Shown: one piece after another, positions 23,132-34,265 of the stretch | How positions within the stretch are numbered: position 1 is the stretch's first letter | Layout: each line of letters starts with the position of its first letter | DNA from: Gnetum montanum | Taxonomy: Eukaryota > Streptophyta > Gnetopsida > Gnetales > Gnetaceae | Direction: 5' to 3' | Length of the DNA: 64,000 nucleotides | NCBI GenBank assembly: GCA_015680685.1 | Contig: MNCI01025357.1 | Span: forward strand, 223,179-287,178 | Notes under the pieces: model-generated | Told to the model about the DNA's origin: nothing | The model's input: the letters and a program-made list of their open reading frames with translations, nothing else | The model's database searches: none | Made by a program: the position numbers and the translations under genes

Positions 23132-24306
23132 TGAAATTGTCAGTCTCCGATTGGAAGGAAAACAGAGACCGTGGGATCGTAGGAGGAGAACAGAAGACCC
23201 TACCTTCGCCTGAGGGCAAGCTGGAATGCACAAAGGTAGAGTACCTTGGGCGGTCCGCACGCGGATCAGACAAGGATTTCCCCACGCGTACGTAAAGTGC
23301 TATACGCTGGGTTATGCGTAAACGATGTAGCGAGCGTAAACAAAGCGTAAACGGCGTAAAACAGATGCGAACAGAGCGTGAGTGTAAATGGGTGTAAACA
23401 GAATGTGTGCGCCAAGTTGACGTAAAACTGTAAACAATCTTATGCAACAAATGTAAACAATGGTATTACAGAGTCAAAGTACAGTGCACCGGTCTAACGC
23501 AGTCGTGAGGAAACACAAGGTGGACGAAAAGCCCCAGCGTATGCAGGAATGACTCGGTTGGTTCGCAAGGCAGACGGAGCGTAGAGACTGTGTGTACGGC
23601 GTACAAGGATCTCCAGCGTAAGAGGGTTTTAGCTCTTGTGCGTAGCGTAAATGCTTTCTGGTATGCTCCGAGATTTTGCCAACCGACCTGGGTGAAGTGG
23701 GAAATCGGGGTTTATATACAGGTTGTTACGCTAGACTCGGGTTAGGAGACACGTGGCACGTTGACCGGGAGCACACACTTTACAAAAATACAATATATTA
23801 CATCTATCAGGCGTATACGCTGGGCGTATACGCCGTGTGAGGCGGGCATATACGCTGAATGAGGCGGGCTTGTGAACTTGGGTGGAGATGCTGTGTTGGG
23901 CGTATACGCTGGACATATACGTTGGTGGATGCAGGGCGTATACGCTGGTGAATGCTGGGCGTATACGCCGAAGGATGTCCACTTGCTTCAATCCTTGCTC
24001 TTTGGTGTTGTCTTCATGCTGTCATTGGAGATCTTGTCATCAAGCGTATGCATTGGCAGTACTTGGGCGTACATGCTGGAGTGCCAGGCGTATACGCTGT
24101 AGGGTGCCAGACATATACGCTGTAGGTGTGAACTTGGGTGTATACGCTGGGCGTATACACTGGCGCAACATACTTAGTGAAAACTAAGTATTTCAAGCCC
24201 CAAGATTACCATGTATGACATTTCATGTAGTCGAGGTCGTCCGTGGGTCTCAGGGTCTTTCTTTGGTGTCGGACAAGTACTAAGAGCCGAATTTTGTGGT
24301 GTTTCA
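23132..24306 (-). repeat. Palindrome-E right LTR
   Basis: Inverted copy of the left LTR, ending on the + strand in GGTGTTTCA at 24306. It contains the inverted GCGTATACGC array (about 23808-24165). Beyond it lies a purine tract rather than flanking DNA. Confidence 0.85.
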
Positions 24307-24322
24307 TTGGCCCCTCTTTGTT
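24307..24322 (-). other. Polypurine tract next to right LTR
   Basis: On the - strand AACAAAGAGGGGCCAA directly precedes the TGAAACACC start of the right LTR, as a polypurine tract does before a 3' LTR. It shows that this LTR was copied from, or recombined with, the 3' end of an element. Confidence 0.65.
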
Positions 24323-24332
24323 GACGCTTGTG

Positions 24333-24497
24333 TGAACTTGGGCGTATACACTGGCGCAACATACTTAGTGAAAACCAAGTATTTCAAGCCCCAAGGTTGC
24401 CATGTATGACATTTCATGTAGTCGAGGTCGTCCGTGGGTCTCAGGGTCTTTCTTTGGTGTCGGACAAGTACTAAGCGCCGAATTTTGTGGTGTTTCA
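24333..24497 (-). repeat. Outer U3 fragment of palindrome-E
   Basis: A second copy of the first ~165 bases of the LTR (TGAAACACC through CCCAAGTTCACAC), forming the true right end of the insertion next to GAAAG. It is joined to the polypurine tract through about ten bases. Confidence 0.8.
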
Positions 24498-24502
24498 GAA
24501 AG

Positions 24503-24724
24503 ACCACCAGCAAAACCTAATTTTAGTATCCGAGCATGAAGCAACCTACCCAAATCTAATGAATCCGAATCTGTGCATTCTTACAGGAGAGAAGTGACAG
24601 AATCTATCAATGCCCACTATCTTTTTTTGGGTTCTGAAAATGTTTTGTGTGCAGCAGTACTTGAAAATCGAAGAGCACCATCTACAAGTGCTATGCCGAT
24701 ACGTTGGAAAGGTTTGCATGGCAT
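24503..24724 (-). pseudogene. Captured PPR gene, N-terminal part, fused to copia pol
   Basis: On the - strand the copia RT start (HEALKSPYVSLWMVAM) leads directly into a new ATG at 24724. After it the sequence reads like an organelle targeting peptide (basic, rich in A, S and R, e.g. IALVDGALRFSSTAAHK) and then, after two stops and a likely frameshift around 24600-24620, into PPR sequence (LGRLLHARILKLGF). It continues on the other side of palindrome-E at 18759. Since a start codon and presequence are included, the captured piece seems to begin at the 5' end of a PPR coding sequence. The junction is in frame with copia pol. Confidence 0.78.
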
Positions 24725-27128
24725 TGCTACCATCCACAAAGATACATATGGACTTTTGAGAGCCTCATGTAAAGTTGAGGGCTCTCCGTTCGTTAAAAGG
24801 ATGTATGCAACATTACTTTCAGTAACATAATCTGAGTGCCAAGTTGGTGATCTTTTTATCCAAGATGACCGATGAACTTCATAAGCTTCAAACTTGACTA
24901 GTTCTTTCTCTTCATAAATTGATGTTGCTTCAAAAGTAACTGGATCTTCAGCTTTTGTCTTATCTTCTACCTGAATTTTAGTAGTCTTTGAATTCTCCTT
25001 TGAAGTGCTAGCATCTCCCTTCTCTTTAATTTTATCTTTTACAAATATCACATCTCTACTGATGACAACCTTGTGGGTAGTGGGATCCCACAGCCGATAC
25101 CCCTTAACTCCATAAGCATACCCTAAGAAGATACATTTCCTGGACTTTGGATCAAACTTTGATCTTTCTTGGTCATTGTACATCACATACACAAAACTTC
25201 CAAATGTATGGAGATGAGAATAAATAGCTGGCTTACCAGTCCACATTTCTATTGGTGTTTTTAGATCAATTGCAGTTGATGGAGACCGATTGATTAAATA
25301 GCAGGTTGTATTAATTGCTTCTGCCCAAAATGACTTGGTTAGATTTTCAGCCTTCAACATTGATCTTGTTTTTTCCAACAAGGTTCTATTCATCTGTTCT
25401 GCCACTCCATTTTGTTGAGTGTGTGCCACTGTGAACTGCCTCTTGATGTCTTCTTGTTGACAAAATGCATTAAATTCATCAGTTTTATATTCTCCTCCAT
25501 TATCTGTCCTTAGACACTTGATCCTTTATTTGGACTCAAGTTCTACTTGCACTGTAAAAACTTTGAAGACTAAAAAGACATCTGCCTTCCTTTTGATTAG
25601 ATACACCCAACATCTCTTGGAGAAATCATCAATGAAAGACACAAAGTATCTTGCTCCTCCTAGTCAGTGGTGCTTGCCAAACATCAGAGTGCAGCAAGTC
25701 CAAGATGCCTCTACTCTTAGCTGTTGATGTGCTAAACTTTAATCTATGTTGCTTACTAGTAACACAATGCTCACAAAATGGTAAACATAACAAATTGAGC
25801 CCAGGAAGTAGTCTCTATTTAGAGAAAATATTCAAACCTTGTTCTGACATATGACCAAGCTTTCATTGCCACAACATCATCGATTCTTCTTCCAAACTAG
25901 TTGATGTAACACAAGACTCTCCCACTTGATGTGTGTTCCCCATAAGCATGTACAAATTTGCAGCAACCTTTTTTGCCTTCATTACCACAAGTGCACCTTT
26001 GGTAATCTTCAGAATCCCATTCTCTATATGAGTTTTGCACCCAACATCTTCTAGTTGTCCTAAAGACAGTATATTTTTCTTCAGGCCCTCCACATGTCAT
26101 ACCTCTTGTATGGTGCTAATAGTGCCATCATACATCTTTAGGTTGACAGTACCAATACCAGTGATTTTCAAAGCATGATCATTTCCCATGTACACAGATC
26201 CTTCTGAGATTGGTTTGTAGTGATAAAACCATTCTCTCTGAGAGGTCATGTGCCATGTTGTTCCTGAATCCAAGATCCAACCATCAATGAGCTTCTGTTT
26301 GCCTTCAACAATAGTTGCCTCACTATATAGAACATCACCATCATATGAGGTACTTGCCACATTCCCTTGAGGATTCTTTTTATTACTCTTCTTGTTCCAA
26401 CACTCCTTCTTTAGGTGTCCTCTCTTGCCACAGTTGTAGCAAGTGATGTTTCTCCTTTTACTTCTTGAATTGGATCTACCATGAATTTGGTTCCAATTGG
26501 AATCATATTCCATGAATCTCCCTCTCATCATTGTTAAGGCTTCCACCTTGTTTGCCAACCTATCTTCCTTGTTCTTGCATCGACTTTCTTCTTCAAGAAC
26601 CGCAACTGCAACCTCGTCAAAGACAAGAGCATCCATAAGGAAATTGTTGGTCAAGTTGATCATGAGTTGATCATATGAATCAGGTAGACTTTGAAGTAGA
26701 ATTTCTGCACGTTCACCTGCATCTACTTTATAGCCCAACAATGTGAGTTGAGCAAATAAAGTATTTAGGGTGTTGATATGGTTAGTTACCGATGAGGTTT
26801 CTGCCATACGAAGAGTGTAAAGTCTTCTCTTCAAGAAGATTTTGTTTTGGAGTGATTTAGCCTCGTACAACTTTGTGAAAGTGTCCCATATTTCCTTTGC
26901 CATCTTCTTTTCTGCAATACTTGAAAGAACCCCATCTGCCAGTGCTAAGTGTAAATTAGCAATAGCATTTCCATCCATTTTATTCCACTTGCTATCATCT
27001 GTGACCTCTCGCGGCCTTTCTCCAATAGCTGCTAGGCAATTATCTTTATGCAAAATTTCTTATATCTTCATTTTCCACAATGTGAAGTTGCTTCCATTGA
27101 ACTTCTCTATTTTGTATTTGCCAGCCAT
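24725..27128 (-). pseudogene. copia-G Gag, protease, integrase (broken)
   Basis: Gag begins at ATG 27128 (MAGKYKIEKFNGSNF) with a stop about 22 codons in. It continues open to 26097 through the Gag domain, the zinc knuckle CYNCGKRGHLKKEC and the protease motif DSGTTWHM. A stop at about 26097 and several frameshifts follow in the pre-integrase and integrase core (MLWQ...KLGHMSEQGL near 25870). The last part of integrase is open again from 25429, with NGVAEQMNRTLLEKTRSML carrying the catalytic glutamate. The frame runs into RT for only about 25 residues before the PPR junction. It is non-functional as it stands. Confidence 0.88.
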
Positions 27129-27180
27129 TTTGTAAAATTTGTATGCATGATCTGCAACACTTCTACGGACTATGAACCTT

Positions 27181-27192
27181 GCTCCAATACCA
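27181..27192 (-). other. copia-G primer-binding site
   Basis: Reverse complement TGGTATTGGAGC, one base from the 5' LTR. It differs at two positions from the initiator-methionine tRNA complement TGGTATCAGAGC usual in copia elements. Confidence 0.8.
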
Positions 27193-27193
27193 C

Positions 27194-27554
27194 TGTTAGT
27201 AGATGTGGCAGCAAAATATGAAATGAGATGAAAATAAAGAGCAATTGAACCACATGCAAATGCAAAAGGATCTTATTATCAAAAATGGAAATAACAAGCT
27301 TCTTTCTTCTCACAAGGAGAGAACAAGAAGAAGCCTCTCTCTCATGCAATAGAAGAATGTAAGAATGGGATAGAAAGGGGATGTATATGATGGATACAAA
27401 AATTGAGGTGAGGGAGGTCCCTTAAATAACTAAATAATCATCCGCTATTTTAATAACCATAGCATAAATTTAGCATAGCCTAAATTTAGCAGGATAACCA
27501 TAACCGTAGCTGAATTTTAGCAGCCTAAATTTAGCAGGATAACCATGGCCAGCA
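27194..27554 (-). repeat. copia-G 5' LTR
   Basis: 361 bp, TGTTAGTAG...GGCCAGCA on the + strand. It matches 17493-17832 and is followed by ATAAC. Confidence 0.93.
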
Positions 27555-27715
27555 ATAACTACCACCAGGAGACCCAGCCAAATGCTGCCATCGTCACATG
27601 TAGCCCACCGTTTGCCTCTGTCATTGTGGAGAGCTACACACCATCGTTGATGTTGCTAGTCACCTGCTCACTGCATGTACTCTTGATCGTGGAGAGCCAC
27701 ACACCATTGTTGATG
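27555..27715. repeat. Relic DNA between copia-G and copia-H, with ~70-bp repeat
   Basis: Continues the texture of 17046-17492. The stretch ttgctagtcacctgctcact at about 27652 recurs right after copia-H at 34869, so a short tandem duplication existed at the copia-H target. Confidence 0.55.
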
Positions 27716-28262
27716 TGTAACAATGAATTAGTAGTTTATTATTTGCAAACTACACTTTCTGTTTCTACTGTCAGATAGTTTTAGAATTTTCCCTAGAGAT
27801 GAGATAAGACTTCTAAACTTGTTGTGAAGATCTATCTCAGTTAACAATGTGATAGCTTTGGATAGCAACATGTCAGTTTTCGTTGCAATCCATCCGTTCC
27901 AACCGATTCATTGTTATCTAGAAATGGTCTCGTATTTTTCTAATAAATGGTAACTGATTCCTAGACCTTTTGACTTCTTGATGGGAGAACAAGGCATGGG
28001 GAATCAATTGCAGTGTAGCAGTTCAGGTCCCTTTCACAGTCGCTTACAATCTGCATACACCATCACCATAGAGCGCTCGTGTGAAAGAAGATCCAGAACA
28101 TTCAGGCATCAATGGCATCAATGGCTGGAGGTCAGTTCGATCTGTTTTTTCAAATTGATTTGTGAATTTTTTGTTTCATGCACATTTGTAGATTAAGAGA
28201 TCTGTTTTTACATGCTTCCGCTTGTGCAATCCGGTTTTGATGTACTAGAAAGATTTCTAACA
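27716..28262 (+). repeat. copia-H 5' LTR
   Basis: 547 bp, direct copy of 34266-34863 apart from the duplication in the latter and scattered substitutions. Confidence 0.94.
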
Positions 28263-28264
28263 TT

Positions 28265-28277
28265 TGGTATCGGAGCC
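28265..28277 (+). other. copia-H primer-binding site
   Basis: TGGTATCGGAGCC two bases after the LTR; one mismatch to the initiator-methionine tRNA complement. Confidence 0.88.
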
Positions 28278-30007
28278 ATAGATCTCTACCTTGATGCTTA
28301 GTTTTGGTTTTCTGGGTTTTGCTGCATTGTTTCTGTCTGCAAATTTTTGCGATTTTTGTCTATGCATTTTGGGGTTTCTACAATTTTGTTTGCATATTTT
28401 TATGATGTTAGTAGATCTAGTGAGATCTGGAACCTTGATTTATGGTGCCCCTTTAGCTCAATTAGAATGAGTGCTTCAGCGTTTGGATCCTTGATTTTTC
28501 ATGCTGGCCTTATGTTTTCTTCTGGCCTTGGATCTGCTACACTGAGAGAATGGTGCTATCTCGGGCAGTCTATCTGATTGAGGTAGCGGGTGCTGTAGGA
28601 AGAGTAAAGGATTGAATATTGTTGTTGCTATTTCTGTAAGCGATGGATGAAGTTTTATTACATGCGGTTTTCAATATGGCTATGAAAATAACATAAACCG
28701 TTTCACACGTAAACTATTTATCAAGTTGAATGTTGGCCTTGGCATATTATTTTTTCTTTTCACGCTGCGCGATGCTGCAATGAGGATTTTTATTTTTCCG
28801 GTTGATTAATGATGGAACCTTTTATTTTTCCTGGTGGTATTTTTGAAATATCCTCTGACATGAAAAAGGAATTTTACTGCGATTTGGACATCAATATAAA
28901 GTTTTGTCTATTTCAAACACTGTTTTTTTTAAAATTTATTTTATCAATGCTTTGGAATCTAAGTACAGAAAAGGTCCTTGATAAATGCACAATTTTGGAC
29001 ATTTGAATTTAAACTGATGACCTTTGAAATATTTAATTTGCTCACATGGGTGAGTAATTTTGGCATTTGGAATGACAGTTTTAACACTACCATTTTTCGA
29101 AATAAGGATGAATTGATTTAAATGATTCATGTGGCAGAAAATATATATATATAGATATATATTCCATTGTTGTTTTAAAAAATGGCAATTATGGACTCAT
29201 GTTTTGGTGTTTTTCAAGCAAGAAATGATTGTAAGTTTTTTTTTTCATGCTTGCTTAGAATTTAATTGCATTTTGTCAATGTTGATTTTGATGCATAATG
29301 TAATCATATGTATAATAAAAAAGAAAATTTTTGCATCATTTACTAGTGATCCTTATAATTTGTATAGTCATAGAGTGGCCACAACATCTTTGATTATACA
29401 AAATTATAAATTAAGAGTTTTGGATCACATAAGTAATTGTGATTAATCACATATAATATAATAGACTTTATCCCATAGAAATTTCTATTATATTTAATGT
29501 GGTCAATCAGGATCAAATGTTGAATTATTTTTCTTAATTTGCCCACAGGGATTAAGAAAAGGCATATAATTCAATAGTTTCCTCATAAGGATATATGGAT
29601 CTATTTGAATTAAAATTTAGCCCACAGGCAATTTTATGTCATTTGATTCATATCTTGCATGTTTTACATTGGTAAATGTGCCCTAAGGTATTTCATCACA
29701 TATATAGTATTGTGATTAATCATCTGTCATATGATAGATTTTGTCCCACATGAATTTCCATTATATTTACAGTGATTAATCAGGGTGAAGTATTGAATTA
29801 TTTTTCTTAATTTGCCCATAGGGATTAAGAAAAGGAATATAGTTTAATAGCTTCATCATAAGGATATATGAGTCTGTTTGAATTAAAATTTAGCCCACAG
29901 GCAATTTTATGTCATGTGATTCATATTTTTGCATGTTTACATTGGTACACATGTCCTACAGTTTATAGCCTAAAATTTAGTGACATAAGCATATTTATTT
30001 TGCAGCT
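28278..30007 (+). other. copia-H untranslated leader
   Basis: 1.7 kb of AT-rich sequence without a coding frame lies between the primer site and Gag. It is unusually long for copia. An intron is possible but was not shown; it ends ttttgcag just before the Gag ATG, which could serve as a 3' splice site. Confidence 0.6.
29432..29950 (+). repeat. Tandem duplication (~260 bp) in copia-H leader
   Basis: Two copies share attgtgattaatca, tcccayagaaatt, tttgcccayagggattaag, aaggatatatg and gcccacaggcaattttatgtc in the same order, starting near 29432 and 29711. Confidence 0.85.
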
Positions 30008-33000
30008 ATGCAACCTGTAAATTACTCTGACTTTAAATGTGACATTTCTGAATTGATGGGTGATAATTTCAAGGTGTGGAAGGAGAGAATTCTCCTTCAT
30101 TTAGGATGGATGGACATTGATTATGCTATCCATAAGAATGAACCACCTGCGGTTAATGCAACCAGCCATCCAGATGATATTGGTCTTTATGATAAATGAG
30201 AGCGATCTAATCGTCTCTGCGTAATGTTCATGAAAACCAATATCTCGGCTGGTATACGTGGATCATTGGAACAATATAACAATGTGCGTGCTTTGTTAAA
30301 AGCTATTGATGAACAATTCGAAACATCAGACAAAGCGTTGGCCAGCACCTTGATAATGAAGTTCTCATCCATAAAGCTCACTGGAATTGGTGGTTTGCGT
30401 GAGCACATCATGCACATGAGGGACATAGCGGCTCAACTAAAAACACTTGAGGTTGAGATGTCTGAATCTTTCCTTGTGCACTACATCCTAAACACGCTCC
30501 CACTGCAGTATGGACCCTTTAAGATTTCTTACAACACACATAAGGACAAATGGTCAATTAATGAATTGATGACCATGTGTGTGCAAGAAGAGGGTAGACT
30601 TGCCATGGAAGCGAGGGAAAGTGTGCATCTGGCCATGCAAGGAAAGAACACAAAACAAGTCAACACTAAAGGGAAGGGAAAAATCCCTCCACAAGCTGAT
30701 ATCAAGAAGGAATCTAGATGCTTTTTCTGTAAAAAGAAAGGGCACATAAAGAAAGATTGCCTTAAACATCAGAGATGGCTTGAAAAGAAAGGTACTCAAT
30801 CCTCATTTGTTTGTTTTGAATCTAATATGGTTGATGTTAGTCATAACACATGGTGGATTGACTCCGGTTCTACAATCCATGTTACTAATTCCTTGCAGGG
30901 ATTAGCAAACCTAAGGAAGCCAGTAGGAAGTGAGTCATGCATCTATTCGGGCAACAAGATGCGCTCACATGTGGAAGCGATTGGCACATGCAAATTAGTT
31001 TTAAGTAGTGGTTTTGTTTTGGATTTGGAAAGGACATTTTACATTCCTTGTTTTTCAAGGAATTTAATTTCTGTATCAAGGCTTGTATCATTGGGATTTT
31101 CCTTTAACTTTTCAGATACTATGTTCAGTGTATCTTATAGATCTGAAATAGTTGGAAATGGTACATTAACAGATGGTCTTTTTCAACTTAATTTACAAAA
31201 CGACACTTCTTACACTTCTATGCATGTTCATGCTGGCATTAAGCGATGTGTTATGAATGAGGAATCCTCTATGTTATGGCATCGTAGATTAGGCCATATC
31301 TCCATTGAGAGAATCAAGCGCTTGGTAACTGATGGAGTACTTAGTACTCTTGATTTTACTGACTTTGACACTTGTGTAAACTGCATAAAGGGAAAGCAGA
31401 CCAATGTGTCAAAGAAAGGTGCCAAGAGGAGTTCTGCCATATTAGAAATCATACATACGGATATTTGTAGTCCAGATATGGATGCATATGATCAACGGTA
31501 TTTCATTACCTTTATTGATGACTACTCACGATACATGTATCTCTACTTGCTTCATCACAAAAATGAAGCTTTAGATGCCTTTAAGGTATTTAAGGCTGAA
31601 GTAGAGAAACAATGCGGTAAGCAAATAAAGATAGTGAGGTCTGATAGAGGTGGTGAATACTATGGTAGATACACTGATGATGGACAAGCACCTGGTCCCT
31701 TTGCTAAGTTTCTTCAAGAGCATGGGATTGTTGCCCAATACACTATGCCTGGTTCTCCGGACCAAAATGGTGTGGCAGAAAGAAGAAACCGAACATTATT
31801 GGACATGGTGCGGAGTATGCTTAGCAGCTCCAAGCTTCCTAAGTCTTTGTGGAATGAAGCCCTTAAGACGGCAGTGTATATATTAAACCGAGTTCCAACC
31901 AAGGCTGTCTCTAAGACACCATTTGAATTGTGGAAAGGTTGGAAACCGAGTTTGCGACATATACGCATTTGGGGATGCCCGTCTGAGGTAAGAGTCTATA
32001 ATCCACAAGAGAAGAAGCTAGACCCTAGGACCATAAGTGGGTATTTCGTTGGATATGCCGAACGGTCTAAGGGATACAGATTTTATTGTCCATCACATAC
32101 TACTAGGTTTGTGGAATCAAGGAATGCTAAATTTCTTGAGAATGACTTGATTAGTGGGAGTCATCATTCCTGGAACGAAATTCCAGCGACTGATCATGCG
32201 GATGCTCAACCCTCTACTTCAAGTACTCGATTGATTGTTGTACACAACACGCCTACAGTACAAATACGTGATGTACATCCACCAGTCGTTGAAGTTCCAC
32301 AAACTGCTGGTCAAGACATAGTAGATCCAGCTGAACAACAGATACCAGTTCCTGTTGAACAGCCCGTTGATCATCTTGCCCCTCAGGAGCCTGATGAACC
32401 AACATTAAGACGATCTACTAGAATAAAGCGATCAGCGATTCCTAGTGACTATATAGTGTATCTACAGGAATCTGACTACAACATAGGAGCCGAAAATGAT
32501 CCTGACACGTTTTCACAAGCCATGAGTTGTAAGGAATTCGACTTATGGTATGATGCCATGAAAGATGAGATGAACTCTATGTCCACTAATGGAGTCTGGG
32601 ATCTTGTCAAGTTGCCCAATGGTGTTAAAGCCATAGGATCCAAATGGGTCTTCAAGACTAAAAGAGACTCCTTGGGCAACATTGAAAGATATAAGGCTAG
32701 ACTTGTTGCCAAAGGGTTCACTCAGCAGGAGGGAATAGATTACATGGAGACCTTTTCTCCTGTATCTAAGAAGGACTCCCTTCGTGTGATCATGGCATTG
32801 GTAGCTCACTTTGATTTTGAACTACATCAAATGGATGTGAAAACAGCATTCCTTAATGGTGATCTAGAGGAAGAGGTTTATATGAAACAACTTGAAGAAT
32901 TCTCCTCTAATGATGGTGAGCAATTGGTATGCAAGCTTAAGAAGTCTATATATGGCTTGAAACAGGCCTCCCGTCAATGGTATTTGAAATTCCATGATGT

Positions 33001-33052
33001 CATGAATTCATTTGGCTTTGAAGAAAACATTATGGATTTTTATATGCGGTGA
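30008..33052 (+). pseudogene. copia-H Gag-protease-integrase-RT (one stop, RT core deleted)
   Basis: The frame starts at ATG 30008 (MQPVNYSDFKCDISELMGD). A TGA at 30197, probably from TGG, is the only early stop; the rest is open to 33052. Domains in order: Gag; zinc knuckle CFFCKKKGHIKKDC near 30720; protease DSGSTIHV near 30858; pre-integrase WHRRLGH; integrase core with the aspartates in HTDICS and RSDRGGEYYG and the glutamate in GVAERRNRTLL; RT with KWVFKTKRD, ARLVAKGFTQ and MDVKTAFLNGDLEEEVYM. Just after FEENIMD a short deletion (about 90 bases by comparison with the family) removes the YVDD catalytic loop and shifts the frame, ending the protein. Confidence 0.92.
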
Positions 33053-33978
33053 AACAATTTCTCTCTAAGAATTTTGACATGCAGGATATGGGTGAGGCAT
33101 CTTATGTCCTTGGCATTAAGATCCATAGGGATAGATCTAGATATATTCTGGGTCTATCGCAGGAAACCTATATTAATAAAGTTCTAGAGAGGTTTCGGAT
33201 GAAAGATTGTTCACCAAGTATTGCACCCATTGTAAAGGGTGACAGGTTCAATTTGAACCAGTGCCCTATGAATGATTTAGAGAAAAGTCACATGAGCAAC
33301 ATTCCATATGCTTCAGCTGTTGGAAGCCTTATGTATGCTCAGGTCTGCACACGACCTGACATTGCATTTGCTGTGGGGATGTTGGGCCGATATCAGAGTA
33401 ATCCAGGTATCGACCACTGGAAGGCTGCAAAGAAAGTCATGAGGTACCTTCAAGGTACAAAGGATTACATGCTTATGTATCGACGAACTGACCATTTGGA
33501 GGTGATTGGCTACTCCGATTCAGACTTTGCTGGCTGCGTTGATTCCAGGAAATCAACATCAGGTTATGTTTTTATGCTAGCTGGAGGAGCCATCTCCTGG
33601 AGGAGTGGAAAGCAAACCTTGGTTGCTACTTCCACAATGGAGGCAGAGTTCGTTTCTTGTTTTGAGGCTACTTCACATGGTGTATGGTTAAAGAGTTTCA
33701 TATCAGGGCTTAGAATTCTGGATTCAATATCTAGGCCATTACAGATATTTTGTGACAATTCAGCTGCTGTCTTTATGGCTAAGAATAATAAGAGTGGCAG
33801 TCGAAATAAACACGTCGACATAAAGTACTTAGCCATAAGGGATCGCATTAAAGAAAATAAAGTGGTCATAGATCATATCAGCACTGAATTAATGCTAGCT
33901 GATCCTTTGACCAAAGGAATGCCACCACGGTCATTCAAGGATCATGTCACTCGGATGGGACTTGGTTCCATGATGTAA
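33049..33978 (+). pseudogene. copia-H RT thumb and RNase H
   Basis: Open frame of 309 codons continuing pol one frame over, starting at KQFLSKNFDMQDMGEASYV (RT connection). The RNase H follows, with acidic residues in GYSDSDFAG, STMEAEFVS and FCDNSAAV, ending in ADPLTKGMPP and TRMGL. No start of its own is expected; it was fused to the upstream frame before the deletion at about 33040. Apart from that it looks undamaged. Confidence 0.92.
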
Positions 33979-34250
33979 TATGTTGTACAACATTACAGTG
34001 TTAATGAAACTCTATTCAGTTGTGCGTTTTCTCATACAGTTGCGCATAAAGTCATTAGAGAACACACACATAAGGTCGGACTGTGAATAAACATTGGGTT
34101 TGTTCATACAGTCAAAGTTACCATATAAAGGAATTAACTTTGAGAAATAATACATTGTAATACATGGAAGATACTACTTTCATTAAGAGGAACTATCGCC
34201 ATGATTCATGTATTTGTTTCTTGAAAGTTGGATATTAGAATAAATATGGA

Positions 34251-34265
34251 GACCAAGTGGGAGAT
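34251..34265 (+). other. copia-H polypurine tract
   Basis: Purine-rich accaagtgggagatt immediately before the 3' LTR. Confidence 0.8.

Larger units (their letters stand above)
18760..24497. mobile_element. Palindrome-E: inverted-repeat Tat-type LTR retroelement
   Basis: The element is 5738 bp, beginning TGAAACACCACAAAATTCG and ending with its reverse complement. It is flanked by the target duplication GAAAG (18755-18759 and 24498-24502). The left arm 18760-21224 reads LTR, primer site, leader, start of a gag frame. The right arm 21865-24306 is the same sequence inverted, mostly over 90% alike by eye. A 640-base spacer (21225-21864) carries only the continuation of the left gag frame. The right end has an extra purine tract and U3 fragment (24307-24497). 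Both termini are U3 starts, whereas a normal element ends U3 on one side and U5 on the other. The ends and the single target duplication argue that integrase inserted a preformed palindrome. There is no pol region. Confidence 0.88.
17493..27554 (-). mobile_element. copia-G: Ty1/copia element with captured PPR gene
   Basis: LTRs are 17493-17832 and 27194-27554, TG...CA ended, with target duplication ATAAC (17488-17492 and 27555-27559). On the - strand the order is 5' LTR, initiator-tRNA-like primer site, Gag, protease, integrase, first residues of RT, then a PPR-protein sequence, then the last ~35 residues of RNase H, then the 3' LTR. The RT catalytic part and most of RNase H are missing. Palindrome-E (18760-24497) is inserted inside the PPR part. 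Without it the element is about 4.3 kb, near usual copia length, so host sequence replaced a similar amount of pol. The element depends on others for movement. Confidence 0.92.

Noticed and set aside
18760-24497. Cut-and-paste DNA transposon with terminal inverted repeats
   Set aside because: No transposase; the arms contain a TATA box, a tRNA-type primer site and a purine tract; ends are TG...CA with a 5-bp duplication, as in LTR elements.
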